Shown: positions 39,842-51,259 of the stretch, in pieces
Position numbering within the stretch: position 1 is the stretch's first letter
How the letters are laid out: every line of letters starts with the position of its first letter
Assembly (NCBI GenBank): GCA_020086605.1
Contig: JACBWW010000012.1
Coordinates: 9,915,078-9,979,077 of the forward strand
Reading direction: 5' to 3'
Length of the DNA stretch: 64,000 nt
From: Lanius collurio
Taxonomy: Eukaryota > Chordata > Aves > Passeriformes > Laniidae
Made by a program: the position numbers and the translations under genes
The notes under the pieces: generated by a model
Told to the model about the DNA's origin: nothing
Database searches by the model: none
The model's input: the letters and a program-made list of their open reading frames with translations, nothing else

Positions 39842-42800
39842 ACAAACTTAGGTCTATTAAAAAGCCATTAGATCATCTACATCAGCCATTCAGCTGTTCT
39901 GAAACTGGACTTGAGCAAAAGTCATATGTGTGCAGTCTAACGTGTGTGGTCTGATGCCCAAACAGTTGGCATTCAGCTGTCCTTTTCCCACAGGGACATC
40001 TTGACCTGCTCCAGAGGCTCTCCAGAAACAGAGCTCTGTTGTACATCACACAACATACACACAGAAGTTGTATGCAGCCTCTCTCCAAGCAGTTTGCAGT
40101 TGCTCACCCCTCACAACCTTAGAGTTTAGAACCTGAGTTCTTCTTCTGCTTGGTGTAGGAAACATTTCCAGGTGACATTTGGTGCAAACTGTCATAATCA
40201 AACGTTAACTCCAGTATGGACAGAGATAGCGATAATCTGGTACAACACACCTGAGTTTATAATTTCTCACTAAACTATTTTGTAACTGTTTACCCTTCCA
40301 GCACTAAATGGAAGAGAGGAGGCAGACCCCCAGGAAAATGAAGTGCAAAGCTGTCACTTAAATATGAAGTCAACAGTCCAGAGACCTTCCTTGTACCCTT
40401 GGCACAAGATTAAGTGAAACAGAGAAAGGCAGTGCTGGTATTGGGGGCAGAGCAGCAGATTTGGAAGGATGGCCCCGGGTTGTGCTCATGTTGCCAGCAC
40501 TGCAATCGCAACTTAATGTCCAAACACTGGACTTGTGCAACAATCCGTGTTGGAAGCGCCTCATTAAATGCTGATCTGAACTCTGCCATCCTTTCTGCTA
40601 CAAGTCCTTTTGTGATGCTCTTGCTCAGTTCTCAATCACACTGACAGGGTGAAAGTGCCTTCCATTTTCTATAAATTTTTTTATGTACTGGGTGACTTCC
40701 TCTGCTTTTTATATTTTAATTGCTTTGTCAAAAAGAGTAATTCAGGGTATTTTAGAAAATTCCCTGGGTGATTTCACCACAGTTCCACACATGACCTCTT
40801 CTCCTCTCAGACAACTGCAAGAGTGACTTTTATCCTTACAGCACCAAAACACTTGTATTCTTCACCTCCTTTTTTCATGTCTCTGGATGATTGCATGGGC
40901 ATTGCTTGTGTTCTATTTCATCCAAGAAGGAAAAGGAAAGGTCAGTGTCTCAATCTGTATATCTCAACCTTTCTATAAGCATTGAAATTCAAAGCAAACT
41001 ATGTTTCTAAAATAATATATTTCTGCAAAGGTGAACGAGAGTCAGCTAGTGCACTGATCCTTTTCCTTCAGTTTCAGGGATTTGAATCAAGATTATTCAT
41101 TCTGCCACCTTGTCTAGATTAATGAAGCTGAATATAGAAAACTTAAAGAGAGATTATTAACTTTGTACTGAGAGTGGATGAGATGCATGGTCCCACACTA
41201 GACCTTACCTTCTGCACTAATGATAGTGATTTATCTCTGGTCTTTTATTATTTAAAAATAGCTTGCCACCCAAATGCATGGCAATGAATTTGAATGAAAG
41301 ACTTGACTCTATAAGACAGCATGTACAACTAGCACTGCTTCAAGAAAATAAAGGACAACTTTATGACAGAATAATATTTAAGGATTTTGTTCTAGTCATT
41401 TGTACTGCAGAGCAGCAGTTGATTCTGTGTAGGACCCTTGTTTCAGTATAAGTTTTTAATTGTGCAAGTGTTTTTGCTTGACATAAATAGCAGACTATTG
41501 GGAAAGTTTGATAACAATCTGATTGTGTCTACCCATATAGACCCTATCAAAATGCTTTTCAAGTTTCAGTCTTCTCTTTTCTTCCAAGTCCAAGTAGTAG
41601 ACCATAGCTAATACCTAAACTTTCTTGAAAGTAACTTTTGGGTTTATCCTTTGCTTCCTGTACCATCCAACAAATTCTTCTCCTTATAAAGTTTACTTGC
41701 AATGCAACATGTATTTGTACTGCTAAGATTGTCAAATTTGCCTTCACAGGGGGCTGGGAAAGAGGGACATAAAATCTTGACCTCTGCCTGCAAAATGATC
41801 TTGCCTTACCATATTAGACTGTAAAGTTATACTTCACATACTGGCTTTCACTAAACAGATTTGAAGGCTAGTAGTATGCTCCCTCCCTCAAAAAAAATGC
41901 AAAATTGCTGATGAAGACTCCTTTGGGTTTCCTTATTACATGTTCCAAAACTAGAAGCTGCCAAGCTTATTATTCAAAGGACGAAAGCCACAGAGAGTGT
42001 TCACGTGTCCATGCAGGTTAGTGACTGCTCAACACATGACAGGAGAGAGTTCTGTGTCTAACAAATATTTCACACATATACCAGGTAGCAGTGTAGAAAC
42101 TACTTCATTGTATTTCTGTGATGCAGAATTACAGAGCATCTTCCCTTCTGTTGCCTAAATAAATAACCCTAGCACTTGCATTGTGGTTAAACAAACATTT
42201 TCACAGGTCTCTTCTCTTGCACATTCCGAGTAATTATATTAGATTTATGCAAGCCTGAGCCTAGAGCAATGGGACTAGAGTTTTACTTCCTTAGCTTCAG
42301 AGGGTCTTTGTTCCTGCCTTTCTACCTTTCAAATAGGTGTGAAGCAGCATGTAGAAACTTGTTTCAGAAGCCTGGAGTACTTAATGTGAGCCTCTGTTGA
42401 CTCAAGAGTGGCTTTGCAAGATTGCCAAGGAATTTTCCAGTTCTGTGTTGCTGCACCTTTGAAAGGTTTAGCCCTAATTGTCCAAAATAATATTTATTTT
42501 CCTGAAAGGTAGTGTTTTCTATGAGAGGAAATTACCTTCTTATGAATAAGAAACAGACTTCATTTCTGTCATTTTCTCTCCATCCTTTGGCATCTCTAAT
42601 TGTGTCATCTCCCAGCACCACTTCAACAATTTCTGAAATCCCCTCAGGCTTTCCCCTAGACTTGGAACTTTCAAATTCAAAAATCCCTTTTTAAATCCTA
42701 TATTCCAGTCTGGGACAAGTAAACAACCATTGATGAGTAAACATGGTCTACAACTAGCAGTCAGTCTGCCAGTCCAAAGCTTCCCTGATGTTTCCCACAG

Positions 42801-42846
42801 GTTTCTGCCAGCCTCTGATATCACTTTATCATCATTGTGTTAGATT
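39842..42846. other. Noncoding stretch, no gene recognised
   Basis: About 3 kb of mixed composition with no recognised exon, RNA gene or transposon. Confidence 0.55.
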
Positions 42847-42990
42847 GAAGCATTATCTTAGGTGTTCAGAGCATGGTGCTATTAACACCAAGGTCATGCA
42901 TTTGATCCCCGTTCGGGCCATTCACTTAAAGAGTTGGACTTTGTGATCCTCGTGGGTCCCTCCCAGCTCAGAATATTCTGGGATCATCTG
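42847..42990 (+). mobile_element. tRNA-Ile-headed SINE with CR1-like tail (TguSINE1 type)
   Basis: The head (about 42847-42920) matches the tRNA-Ile gene from the D arm to the acceptor stem. It shows a degenerate box A region TTATCTTAGGTG, then CAGAGCATGGTGCT, a TTAACACCAAGG anticodon-stem region, a box B-like TTTGATCCCC and the terminal GTTCGGGCCA. The anticodon loop reads CTATTAA instead of the CTAATAA of tRNA-Ile(AAT), and the T loop and D arm carry changes, so it is not a tRNA gene. The tail (42921-42990) reads GAGTTGGACTTTGTGATCCT, GTGGGTCCCTCCCAGCTCAGAATATTCTG, which is the 3' end used by CR1 for priming. Such SINEs are mobilised in trans by CR1 and are known from passerines. It has no coding capacity. 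Confidence 0.85.
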
Positions 42991-45900
42991 TTATTCCCTG
43001 TAGCCTTCCCACCTGTGATCTAATTTCAAGTTGTCTGGATAGAATAATATCAAACAGAAAATTGAGGGACCCTTGATGCTCATTAGGAAAACATGAATAT
43101 TTCATTTATTCTCCTCAGAATGCCCTTTACACTTTACTGAAAGTGCATTAGAATCTCATGTGAAAGCTCACACCATTTCTGCTGCAAGCGCTGTCCAACC
43201 CAGCCACATCCTAATGATTGTCATTCCCTTTCTCTTACCACACTGAAGAAATTCATGCCTTCAAAAACAGTTCCGTTAGTTGCCCCAATATGTTTTTGTG
43301 TTTTGCTTTCCCCCACCCCCTTCTGTCTTTAATTGACTGGCTTGTGTTCTTAACGACTAAAGAACAGTTCAGTTCCACTAGAGAAGACCCCTCCCCAAAC
43401 ACAAACCCCTTGACCCTTAAGGCATTTTTGTGAAGCAGCTGCCATGAAAGCAATTTGTTGTTGATCTGAGCCCAAGCAATAAACACTCTGTGTTCCATAT
43501 ATGCATATTTCTGAGCTATACTTTAAATGTCACATAATTTTAACTTTGTATATAACTGGAATGTTTCTCCCTGCAGCTTATACTTTTGCATTATGCATTT
43601 ATGTAAAATACATTTAGCCAGGAGTAATCCTTTGAAATTCTCATCTTTATTCCACGGGGGAAAATTATGGACTGGCTTCTACTTATACAAATCCAAGAAG
43701 AGTTGTCTGAGTTACTATATAATTTAACACTTTAATTTGAATCTAAGCTTAAAGCCACCTTCTTCCTTTGTTTAAAATTTGATTGATAGGTTTAAAATCA
43801 TCCTGTATCTATTGTCTTTGATTAGTACTCTTAGAGAATGTATTTCTATTATGTCTTTTCATAATTATTTTATGAATACACTATGTGTGTTAATTTTAAT
43901 TCTGGTTACTTTTTACAAGATGCTATAGAATGATTTTTTTTCAGTCTCATTCAGTTTGACTTCAATTCCTTAAACACTCCACAGTTGCATTTGTTGCAAG
44001 AATTTCTCATTTATGATGACACATTTTTTCCTCTGCAGGATATACTTTCCTGAATTTAATACTTATTCCATCTCTGTAAATCTTGCAGCATGTATTTTCA
44101 TCCTACTAGTCCATTTGCATACTTGTAATCTTCTTTCCAAACTCATAAAATATTTGGTAAATAATCTCATAATATATTTAAATTTTCAGTCTTTGAAACA
44201 TGGCAAAACAAAATGAAAGTTTCATATTTGTATACACCAGTAAAATATATATCGTTGCCTCTGATACTCCACAAAGGGATTTTCTAACTTTTCTGTGCAG
44301 CCAAGTTTCAGTGACTTCACGTCTTTTGTGGAAGTATGTTTAAAAAAGTAGCCATTAAGTTTTCTCCTCACTATTTCCCATGGGGACTATTTCAAAAGCA
44401 GCCCTGGATATTCAAGTCAAACCTGAGAGAAACAAGGACTATTGACAGGATCAGTGGAAACACTACTTTCATCATATGTTTTGGAAAGAAGAACTAGAAG
44501 TTCAGAAGACTACAAAAAAAATTATATTATTCTAGTTTTCTACATACCATTCCTATCTTTTTCTTTCCACCTATTCATTCGTATCCACCTCTTCTTGTCC
44601 AGCTATCCCCTGCTGTTCATGCCTCATTAATACCAGAACCTGCAGTTTAGACAGCTTGTTGATCTAATTTTGCCACAGGCAATTATTTTATTTCATTTTA
44701 GAACCGGTTAACACTCATCAACCCTACCACCAGAAATATTCTTGAAAAAATTATATCCGAACATAAAACAGCTAAAAATGCTTTCAGCTGATGACCTCAC
44801 ATCTCCCATGATTTCAGGCATTTTAAAGCCAAAGGGACAGGCACAGCACCTTGCCTGTCCTTGCTAACACAGACATTAAGATGTATTACCCAGCTAATAT
44901 AATGTTTTTGAAGGTTATCAGTATCAAGTAGTACTCATGCTTATTTTAATTTCGGTATTACTGATATAAGGAGATATAATAGTCCTTTTGAGGTGTACAC
45001 AAAGTAAATAATATGAGATGGTCTAGTCTTGGTTATAGCACACATGGATCTGTTCTGCATAAGCTGTAATGAGCAAGTGTTATGGTGAAGGCAGCGCTGC
45101 TGTCACTGAGGGCAAATCCACCAAATGAGAAGATAAATCCCTCTAACAAATTCTTTGTGGTAGCAATGCCCCACAATCTCTTTAAAAGTCTGACCTTTTC
45201 TCCACCTTCCATTCCTTCTACTGTAGGTGAGCATGTCCTGCTCAGCTGCCTGTCTCTCCTGGGACTCAACTACACACACCCTCCCAGCCTTCCATGGCTG
45301 CTGACAGTCAATTTAAGCAGAGAGTAGGCAGCAGTAGCAGCATTTGCTTCATATTTCATCTGCCTTGCAAATATTATGGTGGACTTACTGAGAGTGAAAT
45401 CTTACAAAAATGGAAAAGGTTGGGGGATGTGGTACAACTCATTAAACAAAACCATCCAGAATATATATAAGGCAGAAGAAAAGTAACAAAGAATACTCAA
45501 CATTATTTTAAAAATTCATGATCCTTCACCCAAAGGTCAGAATCATGAGCAAATGTTCTCTAGAGCTACAGAGAGTCCCTAATGTTTCTTCCACTGTAAA
45601 TAGACACAACAATACCTAACAACAGCTATTATGGCTTCAAAATGTACAGTCCCCTGAGATCCCCTCTTGCTTTCAAAAAATTAAACTCTTTGATTTTCAT
45701 TCATGGCATTATACTTCTCAGTGTAATCTGCTCAGGAGTTGGGGCAGGTTACCTGTTTTATCTGAGTCACCAGCTAAAATCAATTTCAATCCCACTGATC
45801 TGATTTACTCCAAACTTCTCTTTTCACAGTACAGCTCAACAGCAGATCTGAATGAAAGGGTTTTTTTATCAAACTGTCCAGGCAATTCAAACTAAGAAAA

Positions 45901-47016
45901 CAAGTTTGTATTTATCAGTCTTAAAAACTCCTTCAGGTGCTGAGGTCTGTGCTCATGAAGTCTTTTGGACTTAATGGAACAGAAGATTTTCTGTAAAGCC
46001 ATAAAATAAAGCACTTTGTATATAAAGCACACAAAACCTTCAACAAATTACATCTATCTTTATCTTCCATCTGTATAAGCTACAATACAATGCACATTTC
46101 CATTTACTAAATGGACATGGCTATAATGTTTTTAAATGGTACATGGCTTGTTTTTATTTTATCAGTGTGAGAAGTAGGAGCAATTTAATTGACATTAAAA
46201 CAGAAGTGACTTGCTATCCAGCAAAACAAATTGTGCAGCCTATTTCTTGCATACTGCTTATTAGTTTCCTTGGTAACTTGTAATCATTTGCCTTTCTAAA
46301 ACAGCTGAGATGTCAACAAATATGTACTGTAGTAGTGGTTTGATAGATCAAAAACAAAAGTGCTGTAATGACAGCATAATAAATCTTAACATGAAAATTT
46401 AATGGCCACATTAGTGACATAATAACCACAGTTTCGGGTTCATGCTGCTCACCATTGCGTACTTTTGTTTGATAGCATGGTTGTGACATGTAGTAGTACA
46501 TGAAGCACCTTCCAGTACATTCTCCAAAATCAACTCCAGGCTAAACATTTAAAATCAATCATTTTATACACTAGTAAAATCCCACAATTAAATGATGTCA
46601 GCTCTTCCTGGGGTGATGTTACTAATCAAACAAATCTTATTTCAATTCATTTTAGCTGTAGATGTTATGTCAACAAAGACAAAATCTTCTATGCTGACAT
46701 AGATGAATTCCCAAAGTCTGGCAACAAGTTCTTTAATACCTCTGCACATTTCTGACATGGCTTCCTTTCAAGGAAGCAAAATTACAAAAATCCAAAATGA
46801 ACAAAAAAACCCCCAGAGTTCCTAAGTGAAGAATAAAGATGATGAAGGGAGTGCCTTTATAATTTGGGAGGAGATAACGGTAAGTGATTTCCAGAATTTG
46901 AAATCAGAGTTCCACTAGTTGTCTGCATGATGCGCAGTAACTAATGTTCAGCAGAAAAAAAAAAAAAAGGCAAAAGAGGATAGGAATAACAAAGAGCTGT
47001 GAAGAAATGGAAGCAA
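42991..47016. other. Noncoding stretch, no gene recognised
   Basis: About 4 kb with no recognised exon or transposon. A run of 14 A residues lies at 46955-46968, some 50 bp upstream of the first CR1. It may be unrelated, because CR1 copies do not end in poly-A. Confidence 0.55.
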
Positions 47017-48132
47017 AGGTAGGTGTCTACCTAGAATTTAGTAAAGCCTTTGGCACTGTTTAACACAATATTCTCCTGAAGAAACTCGCTGCTTAGGACC
47101 TGGAGAGAAATACTTTTTACTGGGTGAAAAACTGGCCATCTGACAGAGCTCAGAGAGTGGTTGTGAATGGAATTACATTCAGTTGGCATCTGGTCATAAG
47201 TGGTGCCCCTCAGAGATCAGTACTGGGACTCGTTTTGATTGTTTTATCAATGCAATGTCTGAATGAGGGGATCTAGTACACTGTCAGTCAGTTTGCAGAC
47301 AACATCAAGCTGGGCAGGAGGGTAAGAAGGCTTTGTAGAGGAATGTGGACAGGCTGGATCCACGGACCAATTGCGTTAGGTACAGTAATGTGTAGTTTCG
47401 TGTCCTGCACTTGGGTCACAACAACCCCAGCAGCACTGGAGAAAGAGTGACTGGAGAGCTGCTTGGCAGAAAAAACTTGGAGGGGGCTAGTGGACAGCCA
47501 TCTGAACATGAGTTAGCGTGTATCCAGGTGGCCAAGAAAGCCAATGCCATCCTGGCCTGTATCAGCAATAGTGTGGCCAGCAGGACCAGGGCAGTGATCA
47601 TCCCCCTGTGCTCAGCACTGGTAAGGCTGCATCTCCAATCCCTTCTGGGGCCCTCCCTACAAGACACACACTGAGGTGCTGGAGTGTAATGAAGCTGGTG
47701 AAGGGTCTGGAACACAAGTCTAATGAGGAGTGACAGATGAAAATGGGGTTTTTTAGCCTGAAGAAAAGGACGCTCATGGAGGAGACCTTATTACTCCTTA
47801 CAACTACCTGAAAAAGGTTGTAGTCAGGATTGGAGTCAGTCTCTTCTCCCAGGCAACCAGTGACAAGACAAGGGGAAATGACCTCAAGTTGCACCAGGGT
47901 AGGTTTAAATGGGATATTAGGAAAAATTTCTTCACTGAAGAAGTTGTCAGGCATTGGTACAGGTTGCCCAATGAAGTGGTAGCGTCACCATTCCTGAAAG
48001 TGTTCAAAAGTTGTGTAGAAGTGGCACACAGGGACATGTGTAATTCTGGTCTGGCAGCGCTAGTTTAAGAGTTGGATCAGTTGATCAATTGTTTGTGTCT
48101 CTTGCAACCCAAAAAATTCCATGATTCTGGAT
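47017..48132 (+). mobile_element. CR1 LINE, 5'-truncated, with reverse-transcriptase remnant and 3' end
   Basis: About 1.1 kb covering the second half of CR1 ORF2 and the 3' UTR. In order it shows a VYLEFSKAF motif of the reverse transcriptase, a VKNW segment, SGAPQRSVLG (47199-47228), the catalytic box (47292-47303), the KKANAILACISNSVASRT region, and CR1's C-terminal region around TSDKTRGN and RKNFFTEE. The 3' end follows with CATGATTCTGG at about 48120-48130. It is 5'-truncated, as usual for the family, and was formed by target-primed reverse transcription. It is clearly younger than the neighbouring CR1 at 48470-49410, since it matches the family with fewer differences. Confidence 0.93.
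47023..48030 (+). pseudogene. Decayed CR1 ORF2 (reverse transcriptase, C-terminal half)
   Basis: The frame is broken. There is an in-frame TAA at 47061-47063 shortly after the SKAFGTV motif, further stops follow near 47085 and 47270, and small indels shift the frame. The active-site box that reads FADD in CR1 reads FADN here (47292-47303), so one catalytic aspartate is replaced. A remnant open from 47411 to 47674 carries the C-terminal VAKKANAILACISNSVASRT region. The protein once copied CR1 RNA at nicked target DNA in the nucleus. This copy cannot. Confidence 0.88.
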
Positions 48133-48236
48133 TTCTCTGCAGCACAAAGGCATTGCCTGAGCATGAAGGGGGAAAATCAGGAAGCTCAGAGTTGGAGCTG
48201 AAACTGGATGGGTAAAAGGTGAAATATTTCTGTAGG

Positions 48237-48305
48237 AAAAAAAACTCCCAAACAAACAAAACCAAAACAAACAAAATACCCCTAAACAAACCAACCAAAC
48301 AAACA
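48237..48305. repeat. A/C-rich low-complexity tract
   Basis: A run of AAAC, CAAA and CCAAC words (AAACAAACAAAACC, CAAACCAACC and similar) lying about 100 bp after the end of the younger CR1. It resembles the tract at 35949-36070. The complement is T/G-rich, which explains the Phe/Trp/Leu/Cys-rich minus-strand open frames at 48077-48370. Confidence 0.9.
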
Positions 48306-48469
48306 AGACAGGGAATATATTGCTCCATTGCTGAAAATGACAAGGGACATAGTCCAGTGACAAATGACAAGTAAAATTTGAGGATCTTTATGGCTGCTCC
48401 CTACTACCTCCCTTTATGCCTTGCAGATCTCCTAACCCAGTAGTAGAATTTAAAGGCAAATTACAAGGT

Positions 48470-49410
48470 AGGTGAAAACTTGGCTGGACTGTTATTACAA
48501 AAACCTAACCAACAGCCTTATAGCAATAACACTTCTTAAGGATCAATACTGAGGCAAACAGAGTTTATCATCTTCATCAATGACGTGAATAAATGCACTT
48601 AAAGCAATTTCATGAACCTTGCAAGCTGGAAAAGGGTGCAATGACTAAAACTGGAGGACAAGGCTGTCCCAACAAAAGACCTTGAGAGAAGGAAGAAATG
48701 GTCTGACAGGTACCTCATGAAGTTCAACAAAACCATATACAAAGTTGTGCAGGTATGAAGACACAATGCCTCCTGCATCAGTAGGAGTTTGGGGAAAATT
48801 TACTAGGAAATAGTTTTCTGAAAGTATTTGAGGTCCCAATGAACATCAAATTGAATATAAGTTAGCAGTTACCCTTTGAAGAACCAGGGCTGGCCACAGA
48901 CAAGAGAAAAGATCTAGGGAAGTGATTTTCCTCCTTTACTTGTCACTTGCGTAGTCATACTTAGAATGTTTAATCCAGTTTGGGTCCCCATTAAGGACAA
49001 ATACAGGCATATCATGGTTTGGATTTTGGTGTAGAGTGTAGAGAACATGACACAAAAGACAGCAAGTTTGCTGGGCTTGTAAGAAAAGCCTAATGGGGGG
49101 TACTGAGTACTGTCTACTTAGAGACAGTGTACTCATTTCAGAAGTGCATAGTAAAATGTCAAGAGGCAGTATATACTGACAGTAAGATATTTTAAATAGT
49201 CTTAAGGGAAAGAAACCCAAATCTCACAATGGTTAAGCTCTGAACCAGGTCGCCTTGTGATGCTGTGGACTTTCCAATGCTGGAGATTTTTAAAACTCAG
49301 CTGGAAAAAGCCATGAACAACCTAATCTAGCTCAGAAGACAGCCTTACTTTGAGTTGAACTCATTGAGCTCCAGTGACACAAACTAAATTATTTGATGAT
49401 TTCATGGTTG
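48470..49410 (+). mobile_element. Old, strongly diverged CR1 LINE
   Basis: A second CR1 copy on the same strand, much more decayed. It begins at a KTWLD segment (GAAAACTTGGCTGGAC, about 48475). It then shows the 'INDVN' stretch TTCATCAATGACGTGAATAA (about 48573-48592), TGGTCTGACAGGTACCTCATGAAGTTCAACAAAACC (about 48699-48734), a VTLYLSLA-like region near 48930 with AATCCAGTTTGGGTCCCC, and finally a 3' UTR reading AACCAGGTCGCC, GCTGTGGACTTTCCAATGCTGGAGA, CAACCTAATCTAG, TTGAGTTGAACTCATTGAGCTCC and ATTTGATGATTTCATGG. Stops and indels are frequent. Its left edge is uncertain and may continue upstream of 48470. Confidence 0.8.
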
Positions 49411-50863
49411 AATATTGGCAAACTTTAGAGATAAGTGGCAGTTGAAGAGGGATTTTAGTTTGCAGTGATTATGTATGTATGGGGGGAAAAGTGTGATGCC
49501 TGTTAGGACCTATATTTCGGTTTCCAAAACCTTAAGGGATAACAGCAGTTGTGCTGCCTTGTACATCTGCTGTGAAAAGCACTGCAGTAGTCTCCGACAC
49601 CTGTAACTAAGAGGAGGTCAACAGCAAGTTCTAAGCGACTAACTACTTCAGGTTTATCTCAAAATTACCCTTATACTTTACAAATTGCACATCAGTATCT
49701 GAGAGAAGAAAAATATGACTGGTCTACAGACCAAATACCTGACTATATACCCAAATATCTTTCTCTTCCTCAAGATTTCAGCAAGGTAGTGCTGGCATGT
49801 TTTTAGTGATAGACTAATTGTAGTTTGCAGAAACAACTGGAACTAGGAGAGCTGGTAACACAGATAAACCAGGGAACAGAGAATGGAGGAACATGAATAA
49901 TCAGGAAAGGAAGGTAAGGAAATATATTAATTCCAGAGAGACCACCACCAATGTCTGATGTGGTTAGGATAGGTCAATATTGGGCAGAAGCATAAGCTTT
50001 TAAATATAAAGGAGAAATAACAAGAATAACTTTCCTCAGCTACTATACATGCACTTTCACTACTTTATTTAGCCCATATTAAATCATTTGCCACCTTGCT
50101 TATCTGTGTTTTAAATCTTCATGTTGCCAGGAGTTTAGTGATTTGTGAGCCAAGTGGGATAAAAGCAGGAGTTCCCCAGTATTTTTGCTGCCCCTGTGCA
50201 CACACACAAATGAATTACACATCCACACGTGCCAGTCCCTGTAGGTTCATTTGTGAACACCCCTGGGAAGAAGATCTGTGATCTCTGACACTCTGGTCAC
50301 CCTCTCTGCTCTCTAACAGTACTTGTAGAGCAGAATATATGACACTGTCAAAACCTCTGGAGATTTTAGCTGCTAGGCCATAATAGTAATAACAATAGGG
50401 ATCCAAAACAGGAGCTAAATATTTAAGAGGAGATTTGAGAAGAATTTTGGCAACCCTTAAACAAACATTTCTGATCCACAAAATTCCTTCTCTCTAGCTC
50501 AGCAAATGCTTGATGATACAAGTGTGTGCACTTCCTCCTGCAAGGCATCCTGGCCTTGATGTGCATTGGTGCATTGATGATGTTGATGCATAGTTTTATG
50601 CTAATCTATGCCTAATGCTTTTCTAGATTTCAGAATGTTAATTAAAAGAAATATAAGTTCAATATAGTATAAAATACCAAAGTCAAAGCAGGAAAAAGCT
50701 GTATCCATATGCCGGCTAACTCAGCACCTCCTAATACTTGACACACATGCTCAGCAGCCTGGCCACCCCTCTGTCTACTGGAAGAGTGTTTTTCATGGGG
50801 AATTGACCTACACTCCAAGCCACATATCTATAGTGCAAGTATTTTAACATCTAAATTTTAATA
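49411..50863. other. Noncoding stretch, no gene recognised
   Basis: About 1.4 kb of AT-rich sequence without a recognised exon or transposon. A short CA-rich word (CACACACACA) stands near 50200. Confidence 0.55.
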
Positions 50864-50869
50864 CATATT
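50864..50869. repeat. Target-site duplication, left copy
   Basis: CATATT next to the TGTCACG end of the minus-strand LTR. It matches 51254-51259. It is AT-rich, so less telling than the duplication at the first LTR. Confidence 0.65.
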
Positions 50870-51253
50870 TGTCACGTTCTCCTTAGCTGGTTCCATGTCG
50901 TGACCTTCCTGAAAGCGTCTCCAGGACAAAGCCGCCCGGTGCAGCCAGCACACTGCACACACAGACCAGAGTGCTGGCTAAAACAGTCCAACCATGAAAT
51001 GAGCAGCAAGAGTCTTTGCATAGGGTTCTACAGGACAGATTTAATGTGCCTGCACCCCTGCAAGGGTTCAGGGAAGTCTCCAGGGGAGAACAATGAGGGG
51101 TCCAGGGTAGGGGAACTGATGAAGCAACTCCCAGGGCATATCAAGTAACAAGGGTTGTAGCCACCAACGGAGCCAAGCAGAACTGGGGAACATTAGCATA
51201 ACAGAACAGAGCATTCTGGGGAAGCTTTCTCAGCAGGCCCACTGGCCTCTACA
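50870..51253 (-). mobile_element. Solo LTR of an endogenous retrovirus, minus strand
   Basis: Read on the minus strand, this 384-bp element starts TGTAGAGGCC and ends GAACGTGACA, giving TGT...ACA ends. It is flanked by identical 6-bp CATATT copies (50864-50869 and 51254-51259). The edges coincide with a change from AT-rich flanks to a GC-richer interior. On the minus strand it holds an ATTAAA polyadenylation-signal variant (plus-strand TTTAAT, 51040-51045), followed by an R/U5-like stretch of about 170 bp. No internal retroviral gene adjoins either end, so it is read as a solo LTR. Its ends and interior differ from the LTR at 38257-38578, so the two belong to different families. The family name is unknown to me. 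Confidence 0.68.
51040..51045 (-). terminator. LTR polyadenylation signal variant ATTAAA
   Basis: The plus strand reads TTTAAT, so the minus strand reads ATTAAA, the commonest variant of AATAAA. It lies mid-LTR, as expected near the end of R in short LTRs. It supports the minus orientation. Confidence 0.5.
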
Positions 51254-51259
51254 CATATT
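51254..51259. repeat. Target-site duplication, right copy
   Basis: CATATT immediately after the CTCTACA end of the LTR. It matches 50864-50869. Confidence 0.65.

Noticed and set aside
42847..42920. tRNA-Ile gene
   Set aside because: The D arm, anticodon loop and box B are altered and the sequence runs into a CR1-type tail, so it is a SINE head.
47598..47954. 118-codon minus-strand open frame
   Set aside because: It is antisense to the CR1 reverse-transcriptase remnant and has no independent support.
48077..48370. Two overlapping minus-strand frames of 92 and 97 codons, Phe/Leu/Cys-rich
   Set aside because: They span the antisense of the CR1 3' end and an A/C-rich tract.
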